Part shown: positions 1 through 6,266 of the stretch, one piece after another
Layout of the letters: every line of letters begins with the position of its first letter
How positions within the stretch are numbered: position 1 is the stretch's first letter
Assembly: GCA_017880985.1 (NCBI GenBank)
Contig: JADGRK010000104.1
Location: 1 to 7,829, forward strand
DNA from: Rhodoferax sp.
GTDB lineage: Bacteria > Pseudomonadota > Gammaproteobacteria > Burkholderiales > Burkholderiaceae_C
Length of the DNA stretch: 7,829 nt
Reading direction: 5' to 3'
Made by a program: the position numbers and the translations under genes
The notes under the pieces: model-generated
What the model was told of the DNA's origin: nothing
Databases searched by the model: none
Seen by the model: the letters and a program-made list of their open reading frames with translations, nothing else

Positions 1-1390
1 CGGCCAGATGCTGGCTTTCTTCATCCAGAAACAGCTCAATCACCTTGGGTGACGCGATCACCCGAAATTCGCGGGGGTTGAACTGGCGTGCCTCGCGCAG
101 AATCTCGCGAAAAATGTTGTAGGCCACCGTGCGCGCAGTCTTGACGATGCCCTTGCCTGCGCAGGTGGGGCACGGCTCACACAGCATGTGCGCCAGCGAT
201 TCACGGGTGCGTTTGCGCGTCATCTCGACCAGGCCGAGCTGCGAAAAACCACCTGCCATGGTCTTGACGCGGTCGTGTGACAGTTGCTTGCGGATTTCAG
301 CCAACACCGACTCGCGATGGTCTTCACGCACCATGTCAATAAAATCCACGATGATGATGCCGCCCAGGTTGCGCAGTCGCAGTTGCCGTGCAATTGCCTG
401 CGCCGCTTCCAGGTTGGTCTTGAAAATGGTCTCGTCAAAATTACGGGCACCGACAAAACCGCCGGTGTTCACATCGACCGTGGTCAGGGCTTCAGTCTGG
501 TCCACGATCAAATAACCGCCTGACTTCAGATCAACCCGGCGCCCCAACGCCTTGGCGATTTCTTCCTCGATGGCGTACAGGTCAAAGATCGGCCGCTCGC
601 CCTTGTAGTGTTCCAACTTCTCGGCGGCGGCCGGCATGAATTCAAGGCCAAAGGCCTTCAGCACTTCAAACTGCTCGCGTGAATCGACCTTGATCGCCTG
701 CGTGTTTTCACATACCAGGTCACGCAATACACGCTGCAACAGGCTCAAATCCTGATGCAAAAGCGATAAAGGCGGACGACGCACGGCCGCGTCCTGGATA
801 CGCGACCAGGCTTTGCGCAGATAGCCAATGTCTTCCGACAATTCCAGATCAGAGGCATCCTCCCCATTGGTCCGCAAAATGAAGCCCCCGCCCTGGTGGC
901 TGGTCAAATTCTGCAGGCGCGCACGCAGATCGTCGCGCTGATTTTGCGGGATCTTTTGCGACACCCCCACATGATCATCTTGCGGCAAAAACACCAGCAT
1001 GCGTCCTGCAATGCTGATCTGGGTGGACAGCCGCGCGCCCTTGGTTCCAATCGGGTCCTTGATCACCTGCACCATCATCGCCTGCCCCTCGAACACCTGC
1101 TTTTCAATCGGTGTCTGCGGCTGCGTGTTGCGCACCATGCCCGGCGGTTCGCCTTCGGGCTGGCGATGCCAGACGTCGGCCACGTGCAAAAACGCAGCCC
1201 GCTCCAGCCCGATGTCAATGAAGGCCGATTGCATACCCGGCAACACGCGGGCGACCTTGCCCAGATAAACATTGCCCACCAGACCCCGCTCAAGCGTGCG
1301 CTCGACATGGAGCTCCTGTAGCGCGCCGCTTTCGACAATCGCAACACGCGTTTCCTGTGGCGACCAGTTGATCAGAATGTCTTCTTGCAT
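1..1390 (-). CDS. rng: Ribonuclease G (RNase E/G family), 3' end cut by window edge
   Basis: Endoribonuclease that matures the 5' end of 16S rRNA and takes part in mRNA decay in the cytoplasm. The 463 codons present read without interruption from an ATG at 1390. An S1-like RNA-binding region begins near residue 36 (GLVGNVYLGKV). The DNase I-like catalytic part carries the expected metal-binding aspartates, D306 in TTVDVNTGGF and D349 in IIIVDFIDM; their 43-residue spacing matches D303/D346 of E. coli RNase E. The zinc-link motif CPTC is at 407-410. There is no long C-terminal scaffold region up to the edge, and E. coli RNase G has 489 residues, so about 25 residues are probably missing; this favours RNase G over RNase E. 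It follows maf after 62 bases, as in E. coli yhdE-rng. The ribosome-binding site is weak (AGG, 4 bases before ATG). The family assignment is firm. Confidence 0.96.
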   Translation of the reverse strand, partial: MQEDILINWSPQETRVAIVESGALQELHVERTLERGLVGNVYLGKVARVLPGMQSAFIDIGLERAAFLHVADVWHRQPEGEPPGMVRNTQPQTPIEKQVFEGQAMMVQVIKDPIGTKGARLSTQISIAGRMLVFLPQDDHVGVSQKIPQNQRDDLRARLQNLTSHQGGGFILRTNGEDASDLELSEDIGYLRKAWSRIQDAAVRRPPLSLLHQDLSLLQRVLRDLVCENTQAIKVDSREQFEVLKAFGLEFMPAAAEKLEHYKGERPIFDLYAIEEEIAKALGRRVDLKSGGYLIVDQTEALTTVDVNTGGFVGARNFDETIFKTNLEAAQAIARQLRLRNLGGIIIVDFIDMVREDHRESVLAEIRKQLSHDRVKTMAGGFSQLGLVEMTRKRTRESLAHMLCEPCPTCAGKGIVKTARTVAYNIFREILREARQFNPREFRVIASPKVIELFLDEESQHLA

Positions 1391-1406
1391 AAAACCTAGT
1401 GCGTTG

Positions 1407-1439
1407 GGGACAGTCCTTCGCTACGCCTGGAACTGTCCC
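1407..1439. repeat. Inverted repeat (hairpin) between maf and rng
   Basis: GGGACAGT at 1407-1414 pairs perfectly with ACTGTCCC at 1432-1439. The stem extends by two more pairs (CC 1415-1416 with GG 1429-1430) across a bulged A, leaving a loop of about 12 bases. On the plus strand it is followed by A6, CC and T7. On the minus strand, the sense of both genes, it lies after the maf stop and about 16 bases before the rng start, preceded by an A/T-rich run. It could be a REP-like dispersed element, an mRNA stabilising or processing hairpin, or a weak terminator read on the plus strand. The structure is seen directly; the role is inferred. Confidence 0.6.
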
Positions 1440-1452
1440 AAAAAACCTTTTT

Positions 1453-2049
1453 TTACTGGCCAAACAATCGAAGCAATTGCGCTGTCTCGAACATCGGCAG
1501 GCCCATGATGCCAGAGTAGCTGCCACTCAAGTGTGAAATAAACGCCGCCGCCCTGCCCTGCACGGCGTAAGCACCGGCCTTGCCCATCGGTTCGCCCGAA
1601 TCAACGTAGGCCTGAATCTGCTCTGGCGTCAGGGCCGCAAACCTGACCCGCGATTCGCTCAAGGCTTGCTGACGTTTGCGCGCAGTAGCCACTGCCACGG
1701 CGGTTAGAACGCGGTGCGTCTTGCTTGACAGTTCCGTCAACATGCGCGTCGCATCCGCTGGGTCAGTGGGTTTGCCGTAAATCTTGCGGCCCAACGCCAC
1801 TGTGGTGTCTGAGCACAAAATCGGCGCCGCAGGCAGTCCCCGGCGCTTGAGTCGCCTCAAAGCTGCGTCAAGCTTGAGTTGCGTCACGCGCTTGACGTAA
1901 GCGGCCGGTGCCTCGTTCGGCAAAACCAGTTCCAGCGCCTCAGTGTCTTCATCTGCGTCGGGCAGGAGCAGCTCATGCCGCACCCCCAACTGCTCCAGCA
2001 ACTGGCGCCGCCGCGGGCTCTGCGAGGCAAGGTAGATGAAATCAGGCAT
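1453..2049 (-). CDS. maf: Maf-family nucleotide pyrophosphatase, dTTP/UTP (YhdE) type
   Basis: House-cleaning enzyme that hydrolyses dTTP, UTP and modified pyrimidine nucleotides to the monophosphate and pyrophosphate; the family was first linked to septum formation. The 198-residue length is normal. The signature SQSPRR is at 9-14, the catalytic-type Asp is D81 in CSDTTV, and KAGAYAVQG at 157-165 followed by SGSYSGIMGLP resembles the E. coli YhdE (dTTP/UTP) subgroup rather than the m7GTP-specific YceF subgroup. That substrate call rests on motif resemblance. The start is the ATG at 2049; the ribosome-binding site is poor (GAG about 7 bases upstream). It is followed by rng, a pairing also found in E. 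coli. A hairpin with a T-rich tract lies between rlmH and this gene, so maf-rng may have its own promoter, though I could not find a convincing one. Confidence 0.95.
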   Translation of the reverse strand: MPDFIYLASQSPRRRQLLEQLGVRHELLLPDADEDTEALELVLPNEAPAAYVKRVTQLKLDAALRRLKRRGLPAAPILCSDTTVALGRKIYGKPTDPADATRMLTELSSKTHRVLTAVAVATARKRQQALSESRVRFAALTPEQIQAYVDSGEPMGKAGAYAVQGRAAAFISHLSGSYSGIMGLPMFETAQLLRLFGQ

Positions 2050-2081
2050 AAGGACTCAATCGACGCCGCGCCGCTCCCGGG

Positions 2082-2188
2082 GCAATGGCAAGCGCGCGGG
2101 TAACACAATTTTTCGCCGGGCCGCCCCAAGAAAAATTAGCCCCCTCGGGGGGCAGCGCAGCACACGCAGTGGCAAGCGTGGGGGCAAC
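2082..2188. repeat. Dispersed Comamonadaceae-type repeat in the rlmH-maf gap
   Basis: The 140 bases between rlmH and maf are not coding. They contain, on the plus strand, GCCGGGCCGCCCCAAG (2115-2130), an A/T-rich spacer, a perfect GC palindrome (2139-2153) and a segment ending in AAGCGTGGGGGC (2174-2185). I recall this order of blocks from many intergenic regions in Comamonadaceae genomes, but could not check it here. A 13-base sequence occurs twice with one mismatch, GCAATGGCAAGCG (2082-2094) and GCAGTGGCAAGCG (2166-2178), on either side of the core. The block ends almost at the rlmH stop codon. The outer limits are approximate. Confidence 0.55.
2131..2153 (-). terminator. Probable intrinsic terminator after rlmH
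   Basis: On the minus strand the sequence forms a perfect six-pair GC stem, GCCCCC/GGGGGC with a CGA loop (2153 down to 2139), followed by TAATTTTT. It lies about 37 bases after the rlmH stop, where a Rho-independent terminator for the six-gene unit would be expected. It is part of the dispersed-repeat block, so the terminator role may be borrowed from a mobile or spreading element. The stem is strong but short, and the T-tract is interrupted. Confidence 0.55.
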
Positions 2189-2189
2189 T

Positions 2190-2657
2190 TCACTCGCGAT
2201 GATAGGGATGATTGGCATTGATCGACCAGGCACGATACAACTGCTCTATCAACAGCACGCGCACCATGGCATGCGGCAGAGTCAAATCAGAGAGACGGAT
2301 GCGTTCATGCGCGGCCTGCTTGAAGGCCGGGTCCAGCCCGTCAGGTCCGCCAATCACCAGTGCCACATCGACGCTCTCCAACTGCCAGTTTTGAAGCTTG
2401 GCTGCCAGCGCAACGGTGGTCAGCGTGCTGCCCCGCTCGTCCAGCGCGACGATGCGGCAGCCTTTGGGCAAGGCCGCTTCAATGCGGACCCGCTCCGCTG
2501 CCAACAAGGCCTCAACCGGCTTGGACGCGCGTGGCTCGGTCTTGACAGTTTTAAGCTCTATCTTGAGTTCGTACGGAAAACGCTTGACGTAATCGTTCCA
2601 GGCGGTCTGCGCCCAGTCTGGCACCCGCTGGCCCACGGCAACAATCATTAGCCGCAC
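2190..2657 (-). CDS. rlmH: 23S rRNA (pseudouridine1915-N3)-methyltransferase RlmH
   Basis: SPOUT-class, SAM-dependent methyltransferase that methylates pseudouridine 1915 in helix 69 of 23S rRNA, acting on assembled 70S ribosomes. At 155 residues it has exactly the E. coli length. Visible motifs are LDERG (72-76), the SAM-loop IGGPDG (102-107), LSDLTLPHAMVRVLLIEQLYRAW (123-145) and the invariant C-terminal NHPYHRE (149-155). The start codon is GTG at 2657: it gives MRLMIVAVG, matching MKLQLVAVG of E. coli, whereas the next ATG (2648) would lose three residues of the first strand. It begins 12 bases after rsfS, with which it is commonly paired, and no strong ribosome-binding site is present, so coupling to rsfS is likely. 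Confidence 0.97.
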   Translation of the reverse strand: MRLMIVAVGQRVPDWAQTAWNDYVKRFPYELKIELKTVKTEPRASKPVEALLAAERVRIEAALPKGCRIVALDERGSTLTTVALAAKLQNWQLESVDVALVIGGPDGLDPAFKQAAHERIRLSDLTLPHAMVRVLLIEQLYRAWSINANHPYHRE

Positions 2658-2669
2658 GCAAAATCCAGG

Positions 2670-3407
2670 TCAGGCTTTGCGGGCTGCGGCTTTTTTGGGC
2701 GACGTCTTGCCGGCAGCGAGCTTGACCGGGGCCTTGGCAGGCGCTCTTTTCACGCCGGCACGGGCTGGAGCTTCAACGACAAGCTTCTTCGGGGCGGCTT
2801 TAGGCCTGGCGAGGGCGGCAGGCACTTTGGTCAGTGCCTTACTGGCCGCTACTTTTTTAGCCGGGGGCTTGGCCGCAACCGACTTGGCAGCGAGCGTCTT
2901 TTTTAACTGTGCTTTGGATGGAAAGGCATCGGCCACACCTTTTTTGGCGGCACTGGCGCGTTTCAGATCGGTGGCTGGCTTGGTGGCTGGTTTGCCCACT
3001 TTAGCGGGCTTGACAACTTCTTTCACGGCGGGCTTGGCGGCACCAAACTTCAGCCGCACAGGTCTTTCGCCCCAAAGTTCTTCCAAGTTGTAATACTGCC
3101 GAAAATTGGGTTGCATGATGTGCACCACGGCCTGGCCGCAATCGACAATGATCCACTCGCCATTGGTCTCACCTTCCATTCGGGGCTTGGCAAAACCGGC
3201 ATCGCGCACCGCGTCGCGCACACTGGCGGCCAGCGCCTTGGTTTGGCGGTTGGAGGTGCCCGAGGCAATGATCACCCGCTCAAATAAGGCGGATAAATGC
3301 TCGGTATCGAAGACCCGAATATCCTGGGCTTTGACATCTTCCAGACCATCGACGATGGCGCGCTGGAGTTTTTGAATGTCTTTTTTGGCAACAGTATTGT
3401 TAGTCAT
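2670..3407 (-). CDS. rsfS: Ribosomal silencing factor RsfS with long basic C-terminal tail
   Basis: RsfS binds ribosomal protein uL14 on the 50S subunit and blocks joining with 30S, lowering translation in stationary phase or starvation. Residues 1 to about 119 form the family domain: GTSNRQ (50-55), EGE then WIIVD (78-89), VVHIMQP (94-100) and YYNLEELWG (105-113). Residues 120-245 are a low-complexity tail rich in Lys, Ala and Pro (29 Lys in 126 residues by hand count), with PAK and AAKK steps like bacterial histone H1-like tails. E. coli RsfS is only 105 residues. The tail is in frame and codon use looks ordinary, so I see no frameshift. The start is the ATG at 3407, sharing one base with the nadD stop (TGATG). 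A TTG just before it is in frame but offers no advantage. The core call is firm; the role of the tail is unknown. Confidence 0.95.
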   Translation of the reverse strand: MTNNTVAKKDIQKLQRAIVDGLEDVKAQDIRVFDTEHLSALFERVIIASGTSNRQTKALAASVRDAVRDAGFAKPRMEGETNGEWIIVDCGQAVVHIMQPNFRQYYNLEELWGERPVRLKFGAAKPAVKEVVKPAKVGKPATKPATDLKRASAAKKGVADAFPSKAQLKKTLAAKSVAAKPPAKKVAASKALTKVPAALARPKAAPKKLVVEAPARAGVKRAPAKAPVKLAAGKTSPKKAAARKA

Positions 3408-4024
3408 CAAGTAGTCTGGTAAAGGTGGTGAAGCGCAATATAACGCGCAACGGGCGCAAAAACCATATCGTCAACGCTTTGATGCGCTGCAATTCGGGTC
3501 CGAATATCGGTCGCGCTCACCAGCAATGCTGGCATCGGCAGCCACCGAAAACGCGATTCAAGCCCGTTATTTATAACAAATTTTGGTTTAGCCCCCGCTG
3601 AATATGCGCGAGCAGCTACACAAATTATAGCAAGCTGGACAATCTCCTGCCACGCGCGCCATTCTGGCAAGGCACGCGCCTGGTCTTCACCCAGAATCAA
3701 AAAAAGCTCAGCCGCTGGCCAGAGAATTTTGAACTGGCGCAAGGTATCGACCGTGTAGCTGGGGCCAGCGCGCTGGATTTCACACGGATCAACAACGACA
3801 CGGGGCAGATCAGCAAAAGCCAGCTGCGCCATGGCCAGGCGGTGCTGCGGCGGACTTAAGGGCCGCGTCTTGTGCCACGCTTCTCCGGTCGGCACGACGC
3901 GCAACTGATCAAGCTGCAACTCGGCCAGAGCGGCCTTCACCAGCGCGACATGGGCCGCGTGCGGTGGGTCAAACGCGCCACCAAAGACACCCATGCGCTT
4001 CGCCGCTGTCGGTTCGGCTGTCAA
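3407..4024 (-). CDS. nadD: Nicotinate-nucleotide adenylyltransferase NadD
   Basis: Joins nicotinate mononucleotide and ATP to give deamido-NAD, the step before NAD synthetase. Motifs, numbered from the chosen start: GVFGGAFDPPHAAH (12-25, nucleotidyltransferase signature with the HxxH pair), GPSYTVDTL (87-95), LGEDQ (111-115) and the C-terminal SATDIR (170-175, equivalent of the ISSTxIR motif). I chose the TTG at 4024, which overlaps the hemF stop as TTGA and has AGGGA six bases upstream, giving 205 residues. The alternative is the ATG at 3994 (195 residues), which has no clear ribosome-binding site. The reading frame stays open further back into hemF, but that stretch bears no family similarity. 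Residues 131-152 are encoded by an AT-richer, repeat-like segment with unusual codons (see separate entry). The function is firm; the start is uncertain. Confidence 0.94.
   Translation of the reverse strand: MTAEPTAAKRMGVFGGAFDPPHAAHVALVKAALAELQLDQLRVVPTGEAWHKTRPLSPPQHRLAMAQLAFADLPRVVVDPCEIQRAGPSYTVDTLRQFKILWPAAELFLILGEDQARALPEWRAWQEIVQLAIICVAARAYSAGAKPKFVINNGLESRFRWLPMPALLVSATDIRTRIAAHQSVDDMVFAPVARYIALHHLYQTT
3569..3634 (-). repeat. AT-richer dispersed-repeat-like segment read in frame in nadD
   Basis: These 66 bases have 26 G/C (39% by hand count) inside GC-rich coding sequence. On the minus strand they read TTGCTATAATTTG, then GTAGCTGCTCGCGCATATT, then GCGGGGGCTAAA and an AT-rich end (AAATTTGTTATAA). 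I recognise this pattern (AT-rich ends, TAGCTGCTCGCGCATATT core, GGGGGCTA block) as a short repeat scattered between genes in Comamonadaceae; this comes from memory and was not searched. It contributes NadD residues 131-152 using codons rare in the neighbourhood, such as ATA twice and GTA. TAGC and GCTA blocks form an imperfect inverted pair around the core. Confidence 0.5.
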
Positions 4025-4953
4025 ACCCAATCCCTGCGCAGCAGAAACCTGGAGTACAAATCGGCCTCCGGCGAGCCCGCCAGCGGCACATTTTGGTAGG
4101 ACCAACTCACCAGCGGCGGCATCGACATCAATATCGATTCGGCTCGCCCGCCCGACTGCAAACCAAAATGCGTGCCGCGATCCCACACCAGGTTGAATTC
4201 AACGTAACGACCGCGCCGATAGAGCTGGAAGGCACGCTCGCGCTCGCCATAGGGCGTGTCCTTGCGGCGTTCAACCAGCGGCAAATAGGCTGCCAAAAAC
4301 GAATCACCCACCGCCTGCATCATGGCCAGACTGCCCTCAAAGCCGAGCTCGGAAAAATCGTCAAAGAAGATGCCGCCGACACCGCGCGGCTCGGCGCGAT
4401 GTTTCAGGTAAAAATAGTCATCACACCAGGTTTTGAAGCGCGGGTATTTGTCATCACCAAACGCTGCCAGCGTGGCTTTGCAGGTGCTGTGAAAATGCAC
4501 CACATCTTCCTCAAAACCATAGTACGGCGTCAGGTCCATGCCGCCGCCAAACCAGCACACCTCCTGCCCATCGCTGCCCTTGGCCGCCAACATGCGCACG
4601 TTCATGTGGACCGTCGGCACATAGGGGTTGCGCGGATGAAACACCAGCGATACGCCCATGGCGTCAAATGGTGCACCCGCCAGCTCGGGGCGATGCTGCG
4701 TGGCTGACGGCGGCAATTTGGGTCCACTCACTTTGGAAAACCCGCAACCAGCGCGCTCGAACAGCGGGCCGCCCTCCAGAATTTGTGTGATGCCGTGGCC
4801 TTGCAGCGTCTCATCGGCTGGCTTTTGCCAGGCATCGGTCAAAAATGGGCTTCCGTCGATATTGGTAATGGCCGTCGTGATGCGCGCCTGCAAGTCTTGC
4901 AGGTAGCGGCTAACCGCCTCGGTGCGCGGGGTCTCGATGGCCAACACGGTCAT
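4021..4953 (-). CDS. hemF: Oxygen-dependent coproporphyrinogen III oxidase HemF
   Basis: Aerobic haem-synthesis enzyme that oxidatively decarboxylates two propionate chains of coproporphyrinogen III to give protoporphyrinogen IX; a cytoplasmic homodimer. The 310-residue length is normal (E. coli 299). Family blocks are VFHPRNPYVPTVHMNVR (104-120), CWFGGGMDLTPYY (133-145), YFYLKHRAEPRGVGGIFFDD (180-199) and YVEFNLVWDRGTHFGLQSGG (250-269). The four conserved histidines H106, H116, H155 and H185 keep the spacing of E. coli H96, H106, H145 and H175. The first Trp of the usual WWFGGG block is Cys here (C133). The ATG at 4953 overlaps the purD stop as ATGA, with AAAGG nine bases upstream, which fixes the start. 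It uses oxygen, so the host can live aerobically. Confidence 0.97.
   Translation of the reverse strand: MTVLAIETPRTEAVSRYLQDLQARITTAITNIDGSPFLTDAWQKPADETLQGHGITQILEGGPLFERAGCGFSKVSGPKLPPSATQHRPELAGAPFDAMGVSLVFHPRNPYVPTVHMNVRMLAAKGSDGQEVCWFGGGMDLTPYYGFEEDVVHFHSTCKATLAAFGDDKYPRFKTWCDDYFYLKHRAEPRGVGGIFFDDFSELGFEGSLAMMQAVGDSFLAAYLPLVERRKDTPYGERERAFQLYRRGRYVEFNLVWDRGTHFGLQSGGRAESILMSMPPLVSWSYQNVPLAGSPEADLYSRFLLRRDWV
4031..4035 (-). promoter_or_regulatory. Ribosome-binding site for nadD inside the end of hemF
   Basis: AGGGA on the minus strand lies six bases before the TTG at 4024. It falls in the hemF codons for Arg-Asp of RRDWV, where Arg is spelled AGG next to a CGC Arg codon; AGG is a rare codon in GC-rich genomes, so it may be kept for this second use. 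This decides in favour of TTG over the downstream ATG at 3994. Coupled initiation at the TTGA overlap would fit. Confidence 0.45.
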
Positions 4954-6266
4954 GCTGGTGTACCTTTGATGGCCCGGTGGCCGATGTCCTTGCGATATTG
5001 CATGCCATCAAAGCGAATCCCGAGCGCCACTTCGTAGGCCCGCTGCTGCGCCTGGCGCACATTGTCAGCCAGCGCCGTCACACACAGCACCCGTCCACCC
5101 GACGTGACAATCGCACCGTCCTGCAGGGCCGTGCCGGCATGGAACACCACGGCATCCTCTTCATCCTTGGGCAGACCACGGATGAGGTCGCCCTTGCGCG
5201 GCTGCAATGGGTAACCGTGCGCTGCCATCACCACGCCCAGCGCCGTGCGACGATCCCACTGCAACTCAATCTGATCGAGCTTGCCGTGCGGCCCCGGTTC
5301 GGTCGCGGCCAGCAGCACATCGAGCAGATCCGACTTGAGCCGCAGCAAAATCGGCTGTGTTTCGGGGTCGCCCAGGCGGCAGTTGAATTCCAGTGTTTTC
5401 GGATGACCGTTTTCGCCGATCATCAGCCCGGCATACAAAAAGCCGGTGTAAGGAATGCCGTCTTTCTCCATACCCCGAATGGTCGGCAAAATGATCTCGC
5501 GCATGGTGCGGGCATGCACGTCAGGCGTCACCACCGGCGCCGGTGAATAGGCGCCCATGCCGCCGGTGTTGGGACCCAAATCGCCATCCAGCAAACGCTT
5601 GTGGTCCTGGCTGGTGGCCAGTGGCAACACATTTTTACCATCCACCAGCACCATAAAGCTGGCCTCTTCGCCCACCAAAAACTCTTCAATGACCACGCGC
5701 GGCAGCACTTGGCCATCCCGGTCCGGGTCAGGGCTCACAGGCAGTGCCTTGTCGCCCAGCATGAAATCAACCGCCTCGTGCGCCTGCGCCAGGCTCAACG
5801 CCACCACCACGCCCTTGCCAGCGGCCAGCCCGTCGGCTTTGACCACAATCGGGGCGCCCTTTTGATCAACGTAGGCATGCGCCGCAACAGCATCCGAAAA
5901 AGTCTCGTAATCCGCCGTGGGAATGCCGTGGCGTTTCATGAACGCTTTGGAGAAAGCCTTGGAACTCTCCAGTTGAGCCGCAGCCTGGGTCGGTCCAAAC
6001 ACGCGCAGGCCGTGTGCGCGAAACTCATCCACCACACCCGCAGCCAGCGGCCCCTCCGGCCCAACGACTGTGAGCGCCATGTTTTTAGTCACTGCCCAGG
6101 CCCGTAGTGCCTGAACGTCCGTGATTTTGACGTTCTCAAATCGCTTGTCCAGGGCGGTGCCAGCGTTACCCGGCGCAACAAAAACCTTCTGCACCTTGGG
6201 TGACTGAGCCAGCTTCCAGGCCAGCGCATGCTCACGCCCACCGCCGCCAATGACCAGAACATTCAT
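4950..6266 (-). CDS. purD: Phosphoribosylamine-glycine ligase (GAR synthetase) PurD
   Basis: Second step of de novo purine synthesis: 5-phosphoribosylamine, glycine and ATP give glycinamide ribonucleotide. The 438-residue length is normal. It has the N-terminal nucleotide-fold GGGGREHALAWKLA (7-20), VVGPEGPLAAG (67-77), the ATP-grasp segment VVKADGLAAGKGV (141-153), the SQDHKRLLDGDLGPNTGGMG block (219-238), the metal/ATP-binding LEFNCRLGDPETQ (292-304), and the C-terminal domain ending YRKDIGHRAI (424-433). A short insert around 177-190 (PVSPDPDRDGQVLP) looks like a surface loop. The ATG at 6266 overlaps the yebC stop as ATGA, and its own stop overlaps hemF by four bases. No purine-responsive riboswitch or operator is visible upstream because yebC directly abuts it. 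Confidence 0.98.
   Translation of the reverse strand: MNVLVIGGGGREHALAWKLAQSPKVQKVFVAPGNAGTALDKRFENVKITDVQALRAWAVTKNMALTVVGPEGPLAAGVVDEFRAHGLRVFGPTQAAAQLESSKAFSKAFMKRHGIPTADYETFSDAVAAHAYVDQKGAPIVVKADGLAAGKGVVVALSLAQAHEAVDFMLGDKALPVSPDPDRDGQVLPRVVIEEFLVGEEASFMVLVDGKNVLPLATSQDHKRLLDGDLGPNTGGMGAYSPAPVVTPDVHARTMREIILPTIRGMEKDGIPYTGFLYAGLMIGENGHPKTLEFNCRLGDPETQPILLRLKSDLLDVLLAATEPGPHGKLDQIELQWDRRTALGVVMAAHGYPLQPRKGDLIRGLPKDEEDAVVFHAGTALQDGAIVTSGGRVLCVTALADNVRQAQQRAYEVALGIRFDGMQYRKDIGHRAIKGTPA

Noticed and set aside
1407..1454. Plus-strand hairpin followed by T7, as a terminator for a plus-strand transcript
   Set aside because: No plus-strand gene ends here and six A residues plus CC separate the stem from the T run, so it is better described as an inverted repeat of unknown role.
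3408..3410. TTG at 3410 as the start of rsfS
   Set aside because: The ATG directly after it overlaps the nadD stop as TGATG, a standard coupling arrangement, and the extra residue adds nothing.
4025..4186. N-terminal extension of nadD back to an ATG at 4186
   Set aside because: The extra residues overlap the hemF coding end and do not resemble NadD. The nucleotidyltransferase fold starts at GVFGG, so a start at 4024 or 3994 is better.
3964..4707. A 247-codon open frame on the plus strand across hemF and the start of nadD
   Set aside because: It is antisense to two well-identified genes and shows no family motif or ribosome-binding site of note.
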